The notes under the pieces are model-generated. The model searched no databases. It saw only the letters and a program-made list of their open reading frames with translations, and was not told where the DNA came from. A stretch of DNA of 64,000 nt from Streptantibioticus_C sp963761325 (GTDB lineage Bacteria > Actinomycetota > Actinomycetes > Streptomycetales > Streptomycetaceae): positions 1,240,001 through 1,304,000 of the forward strand of contig CAVXGZ010000002.1 of the NCBI GenBank assembly GCA_963761325.1, in the 5' to 3' direction. Below are positions 26,342 to 38,300 of the stretch, piece after piece; position 1 is the stretch's first letter, and the number at the start of each line of letters is the position of its first letter. The position numbers were made by a program, and so were the translations under genes.

Positions 26342-29300
26342 GACTCCGAGCCCATCGCCATCATCGGCATGAGCTGCCGCTTCCCCGGCGGGGTGCGCAG
26401 CCCCGAGGCCCTGTGGCAGCTCGTCTCCACCGGCACCGACGCCGTCTCGGACTTCCCCGCCGACCGCGGCTGGGACCTCGGCACGCTCTTCGACGACGAC
26501 CCCGACCGGCGCGGCACCTCCTACGGCCGCGAGGGCGGGTTCCTCACCGACGCCGCCGACTTTGACGCCGCCCTGTTCGACATCTCGCCGCGTGAGGCGT
26601 TGGCCGTGGACCCGCAGCAGCGCCTGCTGCTGCAGACCTGCTGGGAGGCGCTGGAGCGGGCCGGGCTCGATCCGACCTCGCTGCGCGGCAGCCGCACCGG
26701 TGTCTTCGCCGGCACCAACGGCCAGGACTACGCCACCTTGATGTTCAACAACCCGGACGTCTCCGACGGCTACCTGGCCACCGGCAGCGCCGCCAGCGTG
26801 ATGTCCGGCCGTGTCTCCTACACCTTCGGGCTGGAAGGCCCGGCACTGACCGTCGACACCGCCTGCTCCTCCTCGCTGGTCGCCCTGCACCTCGCCATCC
26901 AGGCACTGCGCGGCGGCGAGTGCACGCTGGCGCTGGCCAGCGGCGCCACCGTCATGGCCACGCCCACCGCCTTCGTGGAGTTCAGCCGGCAGCGCGGCCT
27001 GGCCCCCGACGGCCGCTGCAAGGCGTTCGGCGCGGGCGCCGACGGGACCGGCTGGGGCGAGGGCGTCGGCGTGCTCGTCGTCGAGCGGCTGTCCGACGCG
27101 CGGCGCAACGGCCACCGGGTGCTCGCGGTCGTCCGCGGCTCGGCCGTCAACCAGGACGGCGCCTCCAACGGGCTGACCGCGCCCAACGGCCCCTCGCAGC
27201 AGCGGGTCATCCGGCAGGCCCTCACCAGCGCTGGCCTCTCGGCCGTCCGACGTGGACGCGGTCGAGGCGCACGGCACCGGCACGACGCTGGGCGACCCGA
27301 TCGAGGCGCAGGCGCTGCTCGCCACCTACGGCCAGGACCGGCCCGAAGACCGGCCGTTGTGGCTCGGCTCGGTGAAGTCCAACATCGGCCACACCCAGGC
27401 CGCCGCCGGGGTGGCCGGGATCATCAAGATGGTCATGGCCATGCGGCACGGCGTGCTGCCGAAGACCCTGCACGTCGACGAGCCGTCGCCGCACGTCGAC
27501 TGGTCGGCCGGCGCGGTCCGGCTGCTCACCGAGGGCCGCGCCTGGACCACGGCCGAGTCCCCGCGCCGGGCGGGCGTGTCCTCGTTCGGCGTCAGCGGCA
27601 CCAACGCGCACATCATCCTGGAGCAGGCCCCGGAGAACGAGACCGCCGCCGACGAGCCGGCCCCCGCCTCGGGCGCGCCCCTCCTGCCGCTGCTGCTGTC
27701 GGCCCGGTCCGACGCCAGCCTGCGCGGGCAGGCCGAGCGGCTGCACACCTTCCTCGCCGACGCCGCGCGGCCCGGCCTGGCCGACACCGCCCTCTCGCTG
27801 GCCACCACCCGGGCCACCCTGGAACGCCGCGCGGTGGTCTGGGCCCCCGACCGGGAGACCGCGCTCGCCCGCCTCACCGAAATCGCACAGGGCCGACGCG
27901 GTCCGGGAGCCGTGACCGGCACAGCCGCACCCGGCCGCACCGCCTTCCTCTTCACCGGCCAGGGTGCGCAACGGGCCGGTATGGGGCGTGAGTTGTACGA
28001 CGCCTTCCCGGTGTTCGCGGAGGCGTTGGACGCGGTGTGCGCGCGGCTGGACGGCGAGTTGGACCGTTCGCTGCGTGAGGTGATGTTCGGCGAGGCCGAG
28101 TTGCTGGACCGGACGGTGTTCACCCAGGCGGCGTTGTTCGCGTTGGAGGTGTCGCTGTTCCGGTTGTGGGAGTCATGGGGTGTTCGCCCGGACTTCCTGC
28201 TGGGGCATTCCATCGGGGAGTTGGCGGCTGCGCATGTGGCCGGCGTGCTGTCGCTGGATGACGCGTGCACTTTGGTTGCTGCTCGTGGTCGGTTGATGCA
28301 GGCGTTGCCGTCGGGTGGCGCGATGCTGGCGGTCGAGGCGACCGAGCAGGACATCGCGGCCGAACTCGTCGGTCGTGAGGCGTCGGTGAGCGTCGCGGCG
28401 GTCAACGGGCCGTCTGCGGTGGTCGTTTCGGGTGACGAAGACGTGATCGCCGAGCTTGAGGCGGCCTGGCGTGACGCGGGTCGCCGGGTGAAGCGGCTCA
28501 CCGTCTCGCACGCCTTCCACTCGCCGCGCATGGAGCCGATGCTCGACGAGTTCGCAGCGGTGGCCCGGCGGTTGACCTTTGCGGCGCCGAAGCTGCCGAT
28601 CGTCTCGAACGTGTCCGGGGGGCTCGTCGACGCGGACGAGATCCGCACGCCGGAGTACTGGGTGCGACACGTGCGTGAGGCGGTGCGGTTCGCCGACGGC
28701 GTCGCCACGCTGAGCGCCAAGGGTGTCACCCGGTTCGTCGAGCTGGGCCCGGACGGGGTGCTGACCGCCATGGCGCAGCTCTGCCTCGACGGCGCCGAAC
28801 ACGTCGGCCTGTTCGCGACCCTGCGCGACGGCCGCGCCGAGACCGAGACCCTGTGCGAGGCGCTGGCCCAGGCACACGTGACCGGCGTACGGGTCGACTG
28901 GCCCGCGCTGTTGAAGCCCGCCGGCGGCAGGCCGATCGGGCTGCCGACCTACGCGTTCGAGCTGCGCCCCTACTGGCCCGACGCGGTGGCCTTCGCCGGC
29001 GACATGGCGTCGGTCGGCCTCGGCGCCGCCAACCATCCGCTGCTGGGTGCCGCCGTCTCGCTCGCCTCCGGCGACGGCCTCCTGCTGACCGGACGGCTCT
29101 CGACCGGCACGCACGCCTGGCTCGCCGACCACACGGTGATGGGCGACGTGCTGCTCCCCGGCACCGCCTTCGTGGAGATGGCGCTGCGCGCCGGCGAACA
29201 GGTCGGCTGCCCGCGGCTGGACGAGCTGACGCTTGAGGCGCCGCTGGTCCTGCCCGAACGCGGCGCGGCGCAGATCCAGGTGAGCGTCGGGGCCCCGCAG

Positions 29301-32300
29301 GACGGCGGCGCCAGGACGGTCGAGATCTACTCGCGCCCCGACGACGAGGACGCCGGCTGGCTGCGCAACGCCGCCGGCCTGCTGACCGACGAGGACGTGC
29401 CCGCCGAACCGCTGGGCACCGCCTGGCCGCCGGCCGGCGCCGAGCCCGTCGACCTCACCGGCTTCTACGACCGCGCGGCGGAGGCCGGTTACCGCTACGG
29501 GCCGGTGTTCCAGGGACTGCGGTCGGCCTGGCGCGTCGCCGGAGACCTGTACGCCGAGGTGGAACTGCCGGAGAACGTGCGACGGGACGCCGCCCTGCAC
29601 GGCCTGCACCCTGCGCTCCTGGACGCCGCGCTGCACGGTACCGGCCTGATCGGCGATGCCGGCCTGCCCTTCGCCTGGTCGGGCGTGTCGCTGTTCGCCG
29701 TGGGAGCGCCGCTGTTGCGGGTGCGGCTGTCGCGGGTGGCCGGCGACGCGGTGGGCGTGCGCGCCTACGACGCGAGCGGCTCAGCGGTGGCCTCGGTCGA
29801 TTCGCTGGTGCTCCGGGCGGCGGACAGCCGGGCCGGCGGCGGCGCGGTGGACGGCCTGTTCGGGATCGAGTGGTCGCGGGTCTCGCTGGACGGATCCGCG
29901 TCGGGGTCGGTGGCGGTCTGTGGGCTGGGCGAGGTCGGGGAACCGGACGGCGACGCCGCCGTGCGGGTGCCGTCGGACGGCAGCGTGGCGGAGGTCGCGG
30001 GTCGGGTGTTGGAGGCTGTGCGCGCGTGGCTGGCGCGGGAGGGCTCCGGTCGGTTGGTGGTGGTGTCGTGCGGTGCGGTGGGTGTGGGTGACGGCGGTGT
30101 GGTGAGCGATGTCGCGGCGGCTGCGGTGTGGGGGTTGGTGCGGTCGGCGCAGTCGGAGCATCCGGACCGGTTGGTGCTGCTGGACGTCGATGCGGATGAC
30201 GTGGATCCCGCTCTGATCTCCGCTGTGTTGGGTTTGGGTGAGCCGCAGGTGGCGGTGCGTGGTGGTGTGGCGTGGGTGCCGCGGTTGGCTCGGGTGTCGT
30301 CGTTGCCGGTGTTGTCGGTTCCGTCGGCGGGTGAGGGTCCGTGGCGTCTGGAGCCTTCCCAGTATGGGGTGTTGGAGGAGATCGCGCCGGTACGTCAGCC
30401 TGCGGGCGCGGAGTTGGCGCCGGGTGAGGTACGCGTCGAGATGCGCGCGGCCGGGGTGAACTTCCGGGACGTGCTGCTCGGCCTGGGCACGTATCCCGAG
30501 CCGGGGTTGATGGGCGCGGAAGGCGCCGGCGTGGTGCTCGGGGTCGGTGCCGGGGTGGCGGACCTGGCGGTGGGGGATCGGGTCTTCGGGTTGTTCGCGG
30601 GTGGGTTCGGTCCGGAGGCGGTGACCGATCGGCGGTTGCTGGCGCGGATGCCGGAGGAGTGGTCGTTCACGCAGGCCGCGTCGGTGCCGATGGTGTTCAT
30701 GACGGCCTACTACGGCCTGTTCGACCTGGGCGGTCTGGCGGTCGGCGGCTCGGTGTTGGTGCACGCGGCTGCCGGTGGTGTGGGTATGGCGGCGGTGCAG
30801 CTGGCGCGTTGGGCGGGCGCTGAGGTGTTCGCGACGGCGAGCGAGCCGAAGTGGCCGGTGGTACGCGAACTCGGCGTCCCGGACGACCGGATCGCGTCTT
30901 CGCGTGATCTCGCCTTCGAGGGCGTGTTCCGTGCGGCGTCGGGCGGCCGTGGTGTGGATGTCGTGCTGAACGCGCTCGCGGGCGAGTTCGTCGACGCGTC
31001 GGCGCGGCTGCTTGTCGAGGGCGGTCGGTTCGTCGAGATGGGTAAGGCGGATCTTCGCCAGGCGGACGCCTTCCCGGGTGTCTCCTACCATTCGTTCGAC
31101 CTGTTCGACGCGGGCATGGACCGGTTGCAGGAGATCCTGCGGTCCGTGGTGGACCTGTTCGACGACGGGACGCTGCAGCTTCTGCCGGTCCGGGCGTGGG
31201 ACGTACGGGACGTGGTGAGCGCGTTCCGTTTGATGAGTTCGGGTCGGCACGTCGGCAAGAACGTGCTGGTGATGCCGCGTCAGCTGGATGCGCGGGGCAC
31301 GGTGGTGATCACCGGTGGCACTGGGACGTTGGGTGCGTTGCTGGCCCGGCATCTCGTGTCGGCTTACGGGATGCGGCAGTTGGTGCTGCTGTCGCGCAGT
31401 GGTCCGGAGGCGCCGGGTGCCGTCGAACTGGTGGCGGAGTTGGCGGAGCTGGGTGCGGAAGCTCGCGTTGTCGCGTGTGACGTGGCGGACCGTGCGGCGC
31501 TGGCGGCCGTGCTGGATGCCATCCCGGCCGAGCATCCCCTGACCGGTGTCGTGCATGCCGCCGGGATCGTGGACGACGGCATCGTCGAGTCGTTGACCCC
31601 GGAGCGGATCGTCACAGTCCTCGCGCCGAAGGCGGACGCGGCGCTGCATCTGCATGAGTTGACGCAGCGTCATGATCTGGCGTTGTTCGCGATGTACTCG
31701 TCGGTGTCGGCGACGTTCGGTTCGCCTGGGCAGGCGAACTACGCGGCTGCCAATGCGGTGTTGGACGCGTTGGCGCAGCAGCGGCAGGCGGCCGGGTTGG
31801 CCGGTGTGTCGTTGGGCTGGGCGCTGTGGGAGCAGGAGAGCGCGATCAGCGGCCACCTGTCGACCGCGGATCGCGCGCGGGTGCAGGTGGGTGGCAGTGC
31901 GCTGTCCACCGCTGAGGGACTGGGCCTGTTCGACGCGGCCGTGGCGGTGGGACTGCCGCATCTGCTGCCGATGCGGCTGGACCTGGCCCGCCTGCGGAAC
32001 CGGATCGGCGACGGCGCGGTACCCGCGCTGCTGCGCGGCCTGGTGCGTCCGCGGGCTCGGCGGGCGGTGGCTCAGCGGTCGGGCTCGCTGGGCGATCGGC
32101 TGGCCGGGCTCCCGGTGGCCGAGCAGGAGCGGCTGCTGGCCGGGGTCGTGCTGGGCGAGGTCGCCGCGGTGCTGGGCCACGCCTCGGCGGACGCGATCGA
32201 AGTGAACCGGGCCTTCAAGGAACTCGGGTTCGACTCGCTGACCGCGGTCGAGCTGCGCAACCGGATCAACGCGGTCACCGGGCTCCGGCTGCCGGCCACC

Positions 32301-35300
32301 CTCGTGTTCGACCACCCGAGCCCGCGCGCGTTGGTGGAGCGGCTGCGCACCGACCTGGTGGGCGCCGAGGCCGCGGGCGCGCTTCCGGTGCTCGCCACGG
32401 CCGCCGTCGCCGACGATCCCGTGGTGATCGTGGGCATGGGGTGCCGGTTCCCGGGCGGGGTGGCCTCGCCGGATGACCTGTGGCGGCTGGTCGCCGACGG
32501 GGTCGACGCGATCGGTGAGTTCCCGACCGACCGCGGCTGGGACCTCTCGGCGCTGTTCGACCCGGACCCGGACCGCTCCGGCAGCTCGACCGCGCGCACC
32601 GGCGGGTTCGTGTATGACGCGGACGAGTTCGACGCGTCGTTGTTCGGGATTTCGCCGCGTGAGGCTTTGGCGATGGATCCGCAGCAGCGGTTGTTGTTGG
32701 AGAGTGCGTGGGAGGCGTTGGAGCGGGCGGGTATCGCTCCGTTGTCGTTGCGCGGTGAGCAGGTCGGCGTCTTCATGGGCGTGGCCAGTTCGCTGTACGG
32801 GCTCGGCGGCGGACCGCTCCCGCAGGAGGTCGAGGGACTGTCCCTCACCGGCACGCTGACCAGCGTCGCGTCCGGCCGGATCGCCTACTCCTTCGGCTTC
32901 GAGGGCCCGGCGGTGTCCGTCGACACGGCGTGCTCGTCGTCGCTGGTCGCGCTGCACCTGGCCATGCAGGCGCTGCGCAACGACGAGTGCCGGATGGCGT
33001 TGGTCGGCGGCGCCACCGTGATGGCGACGCCCGGCATCTTCACCGAGTTCAGCCGGCAGAAGGGCGTGGCGGCCGACGGCCGCTGCAAGCCGTTCTCGGC
33101 GACCGCGGACGGCACCGGCTGGGCCGAGGGCGCCGGCGTGCTCGTGGTCGAGCGGCTGTCCGACGCCCGACGCCTCGGCCACCAGGTGCTCGCGGTCGTG
33201 AGGGGTTCGGCGGTGAACCAGGACGGCGCGTCCAACGGGCTGACCGCGCCGAACGGTCCCTCCCAGCAGCGCGTCATCCGCCGGGCGCTGGCCGGCGCGG
33301 GCTTCTCGCCGTCCGACATCGACGCGGTGGAGGCGCACGGCACCGGCACCGCGCTGGGCGACCCGATCGAGGCGCAGGCGCTGCTCGCCACCTACGGGCA
33401 GGACCGCCCGGCGGATCGGCCGCTGTGGCTGGGGTCCGTCAAGTCGAACATCGGCCACGCGCAGTCCGCCGCCGGTGTCGCGGGCATCATCAAGATGGTC
33501 ATGGCCATGCGGCACGGCGTGCTGCCGAAGACCCTGCACGCCGAGGAGCCGTCGCCGCACGTGGACTGGTCGTCCGGCGCCGTCGAGCTGCTGACCGAGG
33601 CCAGGGAGTGGCCGGAGACCGGTGCGCCGCGCCGGGCCGCCGTCTCGTCGTTCGGCGTCAGCGGCACCAACGTGCACACCATCCTGGAGCAGGCCCCCGA
33701 CGGGGTCGACGCGCCGCGCCGGGACGAGCCGGCCACCGGCTGGGTTCCGCCGCTGGCGCTCTCGGCCCGCTCGGCGGAGGGCCTGCGCGGCCAGGCCGAG
33801 CGGTTGCTGACGGTGCTGGCCGCCGACGAGTCGCCGGCACTGCTCGACGTCGCCTTCTCGCTCGCGACGACCCGCGAGACGTTCGACCACCGGGCGGCCG
33901 TGCCGGCCGGCACGCGCACAGAACTTCTCGACGCCCTCGCCGACCTGGCGGCCGGACGCGCGAGCCGCTCCGTCGTGGAAGGCCGCGCCGCTGGTGGCCG
34001 GACCGCGTTCCTGTTCACGGGCCAGGGTGCGCAGCGGGTGGGGATGGGTCGGGAGTTGTATGCCGCGTTCCCGGTGTTCGCGGAGGCGTTGGACGCGGTG
34101 TGTGCGCGGATGGACGGCGAGTTGGGCCGTTCGTTGCGTGAGGTGATGTTCGACGAGGCCGAGTTGCTGGATCAGACGGTGTTCACGCAGGCGGCGTTGT
34201 TCGCGTTGGAGGTGTCGCTGTTCCGGTTGCTGGAGTCATGGGGGGTGCGTCCGGATTTCCTTCTCGGTCATTCGATCGGTGAGTTGGCGGCGGCGCATGT
34301 GGCGGGTGTGCTGTCGTTGGATGACGCGTGCACGTTGGTGGCGGCGCGTGGTCGGTTGATGCAGGCGTTGCCGTCGGGTGGCGCGATGTTGGCGGTGGAG
34401 GCTGAAGAGGCGGAGATCGCGGCGGAACTCGTGGGTCGTGAGGCGTCGGTGAGTCTCGCGGCGGTCAACGGGCCGACGTCGGTGGTCGTTTCGGGCGACG
34501 AGGACGTGATCGCCGAGCTGGAGGCGGCCTGGCGTGCAGCCGGTCGTCGGGTGAAGCGGCTTACCGTCTCGCATGCTTTCCATTCGCCGCGGATGGAGCC
34601 GATGCTCGACGAGTTCGCCGCGGTGGCGGGGCGGTTGACCTTCGGGGCGCCGAGGCTGCCGATCGTCTCGAACGTGTCCGGCGGGCTGGTGGATCCGGAG
34701 GAGATCCGGACGCCGGGGTACTGGGTGCGGCATGTGCGGGAGGCGGTGCGGTTCGCGGACGGGGTCGTGACGCTCGCAGCCCAAGGGGTCGCGACGGTGG
34801 TGGAGTTGGGGCCGGACGGGGTGTTGTGCGCGATGGCGCAGCAGTCCGCCGAGCTGACCGCCGTGCCCGCTCTGCGCGCCGGGCAGGACGAGGTCCGGAC
34901 GGTGTCCGCCGCGCTGGCCGTCGCCCAGGTGCGGGGGATCGCCGTGGACTGGGCGGCGGTGTTCGCCGGCCGGGACGCGCGGCGGGTGGCGCTGCCGACG
35001 TACGCGTTCCAGCGGGAGCGGTACTGGCTCGACGGCGCCGCCGGGGACGCGGTGCCGGGTTCGGTGGCGGACGGCGAGTTCGCCGAGTTCTGGGAGGCGG
35101 TGGACTCCGAGGACCTGGGGGCGTTGGCGGGTGCCCTGCGGCTGGAGGGCGACGCGCCGCTGAGCGCGGTGGTGCCCGCGCTGTCCGCGTGGCGGCGCAA
35201 GAGCCGTGAGCGGTCGGTGGTCGACGGCTGGCGCTACCGCGTGTCGTGGTCGCCGCTGTCCGGTCCGTCGGGATCGGTCGAGGGCCGCTGGCTCGTCGTG

Positions 35301-38300
35301 TCGCCGGTCGGCGGGGGCGACGCCGGCGTGGTCGCCGGGGCACTGCGTGGTGCCGGGGCCGAGGTGGCGGAGCTGGAGATACCGGAGGCGGCGGATCGGG
35401 CTGCCCTGGTGGAGCTGATCGCTGCGGCGGGCGAGCTGTCCGGCGTGGTGTCGCTGCCGGCGCCGGGCGCGAGCGACGGCGCCCGGCGGACGCTGGCCTT
35501 GGTGCAGGCGTTGGGCGATCTGGGTGTGTCCGGTCGGTTGTGGTGTGTGACGCGTGGTGCGGTGTCGGTGGGCCGCTCCGACCGGCTGACGGATCCGGTG
35601 CAGGCGCAGGTGTGGGGTCTGGGTCGGGTGGCCGCCCTTGAGCACCCGTTGTGGTGGGGCGGGTTGGTGGATCTGCCGGAGATGGTGGACGATCGCGCCG
35701 CCGAGCGGTTGGTGTCCGTGTTGTCGGGCGCCGGTGGTGAGGACCAGGTCGCGGTGCGGGCGTCCGGGGTGTTCGGGCGCCGGCTGGTACGCGTGGACTC
35801 GGGCAGGCGCACCGACGCGCCGGGCTGGCAGCCGCGCGGCACGGTGCTGATCACCGGCGGCACCGGCGCGCTCGGCGGCCACGTCGCGCGTTGGCTGGCG
35901 GAGCGGGGAGCGGAGCGGCTCGTCCTGACCAGCCGCCGCGGGCCGGACGCACCGGGCATGACGGAACTCGTGGCCGAGCTGGCCGCCCACGGCACCCACG
36001 CCGACGTGGTCGCCTGCGACGCGGCCGACCGCGACGCCCTGGCCGCCGTGCTGGCCGCCATCCCGGCCGAGCAGCCGCTCACCGCCGTGGTGCACGCCGC
36101 GGGCACGGTCGACGACAGCGAGCTCGCCGCGCTGCGCCCCGAACAGCTCGACGCGATGTTCCGCGGCAAGGTGCGGGCCGCCGTCAACCTCGACGAGCTG
36201 CTGGCCGACGTCGACCTGGACGCGTTCGTGCTGTTCTCCTCGATCGCCGGTGTCTGGGGCAGCGGCGGGCAGGGCGCCTACGCCGCCGCGAACGCGTTCC
36301 TGGACGCCCTCGCGCAGGACCGCGCCGCCCGCGGCCGGGCCGCCACCTCGATCGCCTGGGGCCCCTGGGCCGACGCGGGCATGGCGGCGCGCGGCGAGGC
36401 CGCCGACTACCTGCGCCGCAGGGGACTGCGCGCCCTCTCTCCCGAACTCGCCGTGGCGGCGCTCGGCCAGGTCGTCGGGGCCGGCGAACCCTGCGTCACC
36501 CTCGCCGACGTGGAGTGGCCGCGATTCGCCGGCACCTTCACCGCCACCCGGCCGAGCCCGCTGCTCGCCGAGCTGCCCGAGGCCGACCCGGCCACCGGCG
36601 ACACCGCGTCCGACACGTCCGGCTCCCGGCTCCGGGACGAACTGCGCCCGATGTCCGCCGCCGAACGCACCCGCCACCTGCTCGACCTGGTGCGGCACAG
36701 CGTCGGAACCGTGCTCGGCTACTCCGACCCGGCCTCGATCGAGACCTGGGCGCCCTTCGCCGACCTCGGCTTCGACTCGCTGACCGCCGTGGAACTGCGC
36801 AACCGGCTCGTCGCCGCCACCGGGCTGTCCCTGCCGACCACCCTCGCCTTCGACCACCCCAACGTGGCCGTGCTCGCCGAGCACCTGGTCGAGACGCTGA
36901 CCGGTGAATCGGCCGGCCACGACCGGCTCGCCGACCTCTCCGCCGTGGACGACGACCCGATCGCGATCGTGGCGATGAGCTGCCGCCTGCCCGGCGGCGT
37001 CACCTCTCCCGAAGGGCTGTGGGAGCTGGTCGAGTCCGGCAGCGAGGGCATATCGCCGTTCCCGACCGACCGCGGCTGGGACCTGTCCGAGAACGCCTTC
37101 GGCTACGCGACCGCCGGCGGATTCCTCGACCGCGCCACCGAGTTCGACGCGTCGCTGTTCGGGATCTCGCCGCGCGAGGCGCTGGCGATGGACCCGCAGC
37201 AACGCGTCCTGCTGGAGAGCTGCTGGGAGGTCTTCGAACGCGGCGGAATCGACCCGAAGTCGGTCCGCGGCGAGCAGACCGGCGTGTTCGTCGGCGCCTC
37301 CAACAACGGCTACGGCACCGGGATCGCGCTGCCCGACGCCGTCGAGGGGCACATGCTCACCGGCAGCGCCAACAGTGTGATCTCGGGTCGGGTAGCGTAC
37401 TCGTTCGGTCTTGAGGGTCCGGCGGTGACGGTGGACACGGCGTGTTCGTCGTCGTTGGTGGCCCTGCACCTGGCCGCGCAGGCGCTGCGGAACGGCGAGT
37501 GCTCGATGGCACTCGTCGGCGGGGTGGCCGTGCTGTCGACCCCGGCCGCGTTCGCCGAGTTCGGCAAGCAGGGCGGGCTCGCGTCGGACGGCCGCTGCAA
37601 GCCGTTCGCCGCCGCGGCCGACGGAACGGGCTGGTCGGAGGGGGTCGCGGTCCTGCTCGTCGAGCGCCTCTCCCAGGCCCGGCGCAACGGGCACGACGTC
37701 CTGGCGCTGGTGCGCGGCTCGGCGATGAACTCGGACGGCGCCTCCAACGGGCTGACCGCGCCGAACGGCCCCTCGCAGCAGCGCGTCATCCGCCGGGCGC
37801 TGGCCAACTCCGGTCTGGCCGCCTCCGACATCGACGTCGTGGAAGGGCACGGCACCGGCACCCGGCTGGGCGACCCGATCGAGGCGCAGGCCCTGCTGGC
37901 CACCTACGGGCAGGGCCGCCCGGCGGAGCGGGCGCTGCGGCTCGGCTCCCTGAAGTCCAACATCGGTCACACGCAGGCGACTTCGGGCGTGGCGGGCATC
38001 ATCAAGATGGTCATGGCCATGCGCCACGGGGTGCTGCCGCGGACCCTCAACGTGGACGAGCCGACGCCGCACGTGGACTGGTCGGCCGGCGGCGTCTCCC
38101 TGCTGACCGCGAACGAGCCGTGGGAGGCGGACGGCCGCCCGCGCCGGGCCGGCGTCTCCTCGTTCGGCATCAGCGGCACCAACGTGCACACGATCCTCGA
38201 GGAGGCACCCGCACCGCAGGCGCCCGAGCCGGACGACCGTCCCGCGTCCCCGGTGCGACCGGCCCAACTGCCCGTCGTCCCGTGGGTGTTGTCGGCGCGG

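Larger units (their letters stand above)
26342..32355 (+). other. M6: KS(frameshifted)-AT(malonyl)-DH-ER-KR-ACP
   Basis: KS is about 26342-27630 with Cys at 26864; the reading frame breaks near 27245, before the VEAHGTGT and KSNIGH motifs. AT is about 27939-28830 (Ser 28209, HAFH 28509-28520). DH is about 29034-29830 (His 29130, Asp 29622). ER is about 30342-31277 with the NADPH motif from 30762. KR is about 31296-31830 (Tyr 31740, B-type IVDDG). ACP Ser is at 32235. If the frame is restored this should add a fully reduced unit. The ER-KR junction shares exact tracts with M9 about 15.17 kb downstream. Confidence 0.92.

Noticed and set aside
27239..27251. Programmed ribosomal frameshifting at the M6 KS
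   Set aside because: I see no slippery heptamer or stimulatory structure, and the shift sits within a catalytic domain where all paralogues are in frame.
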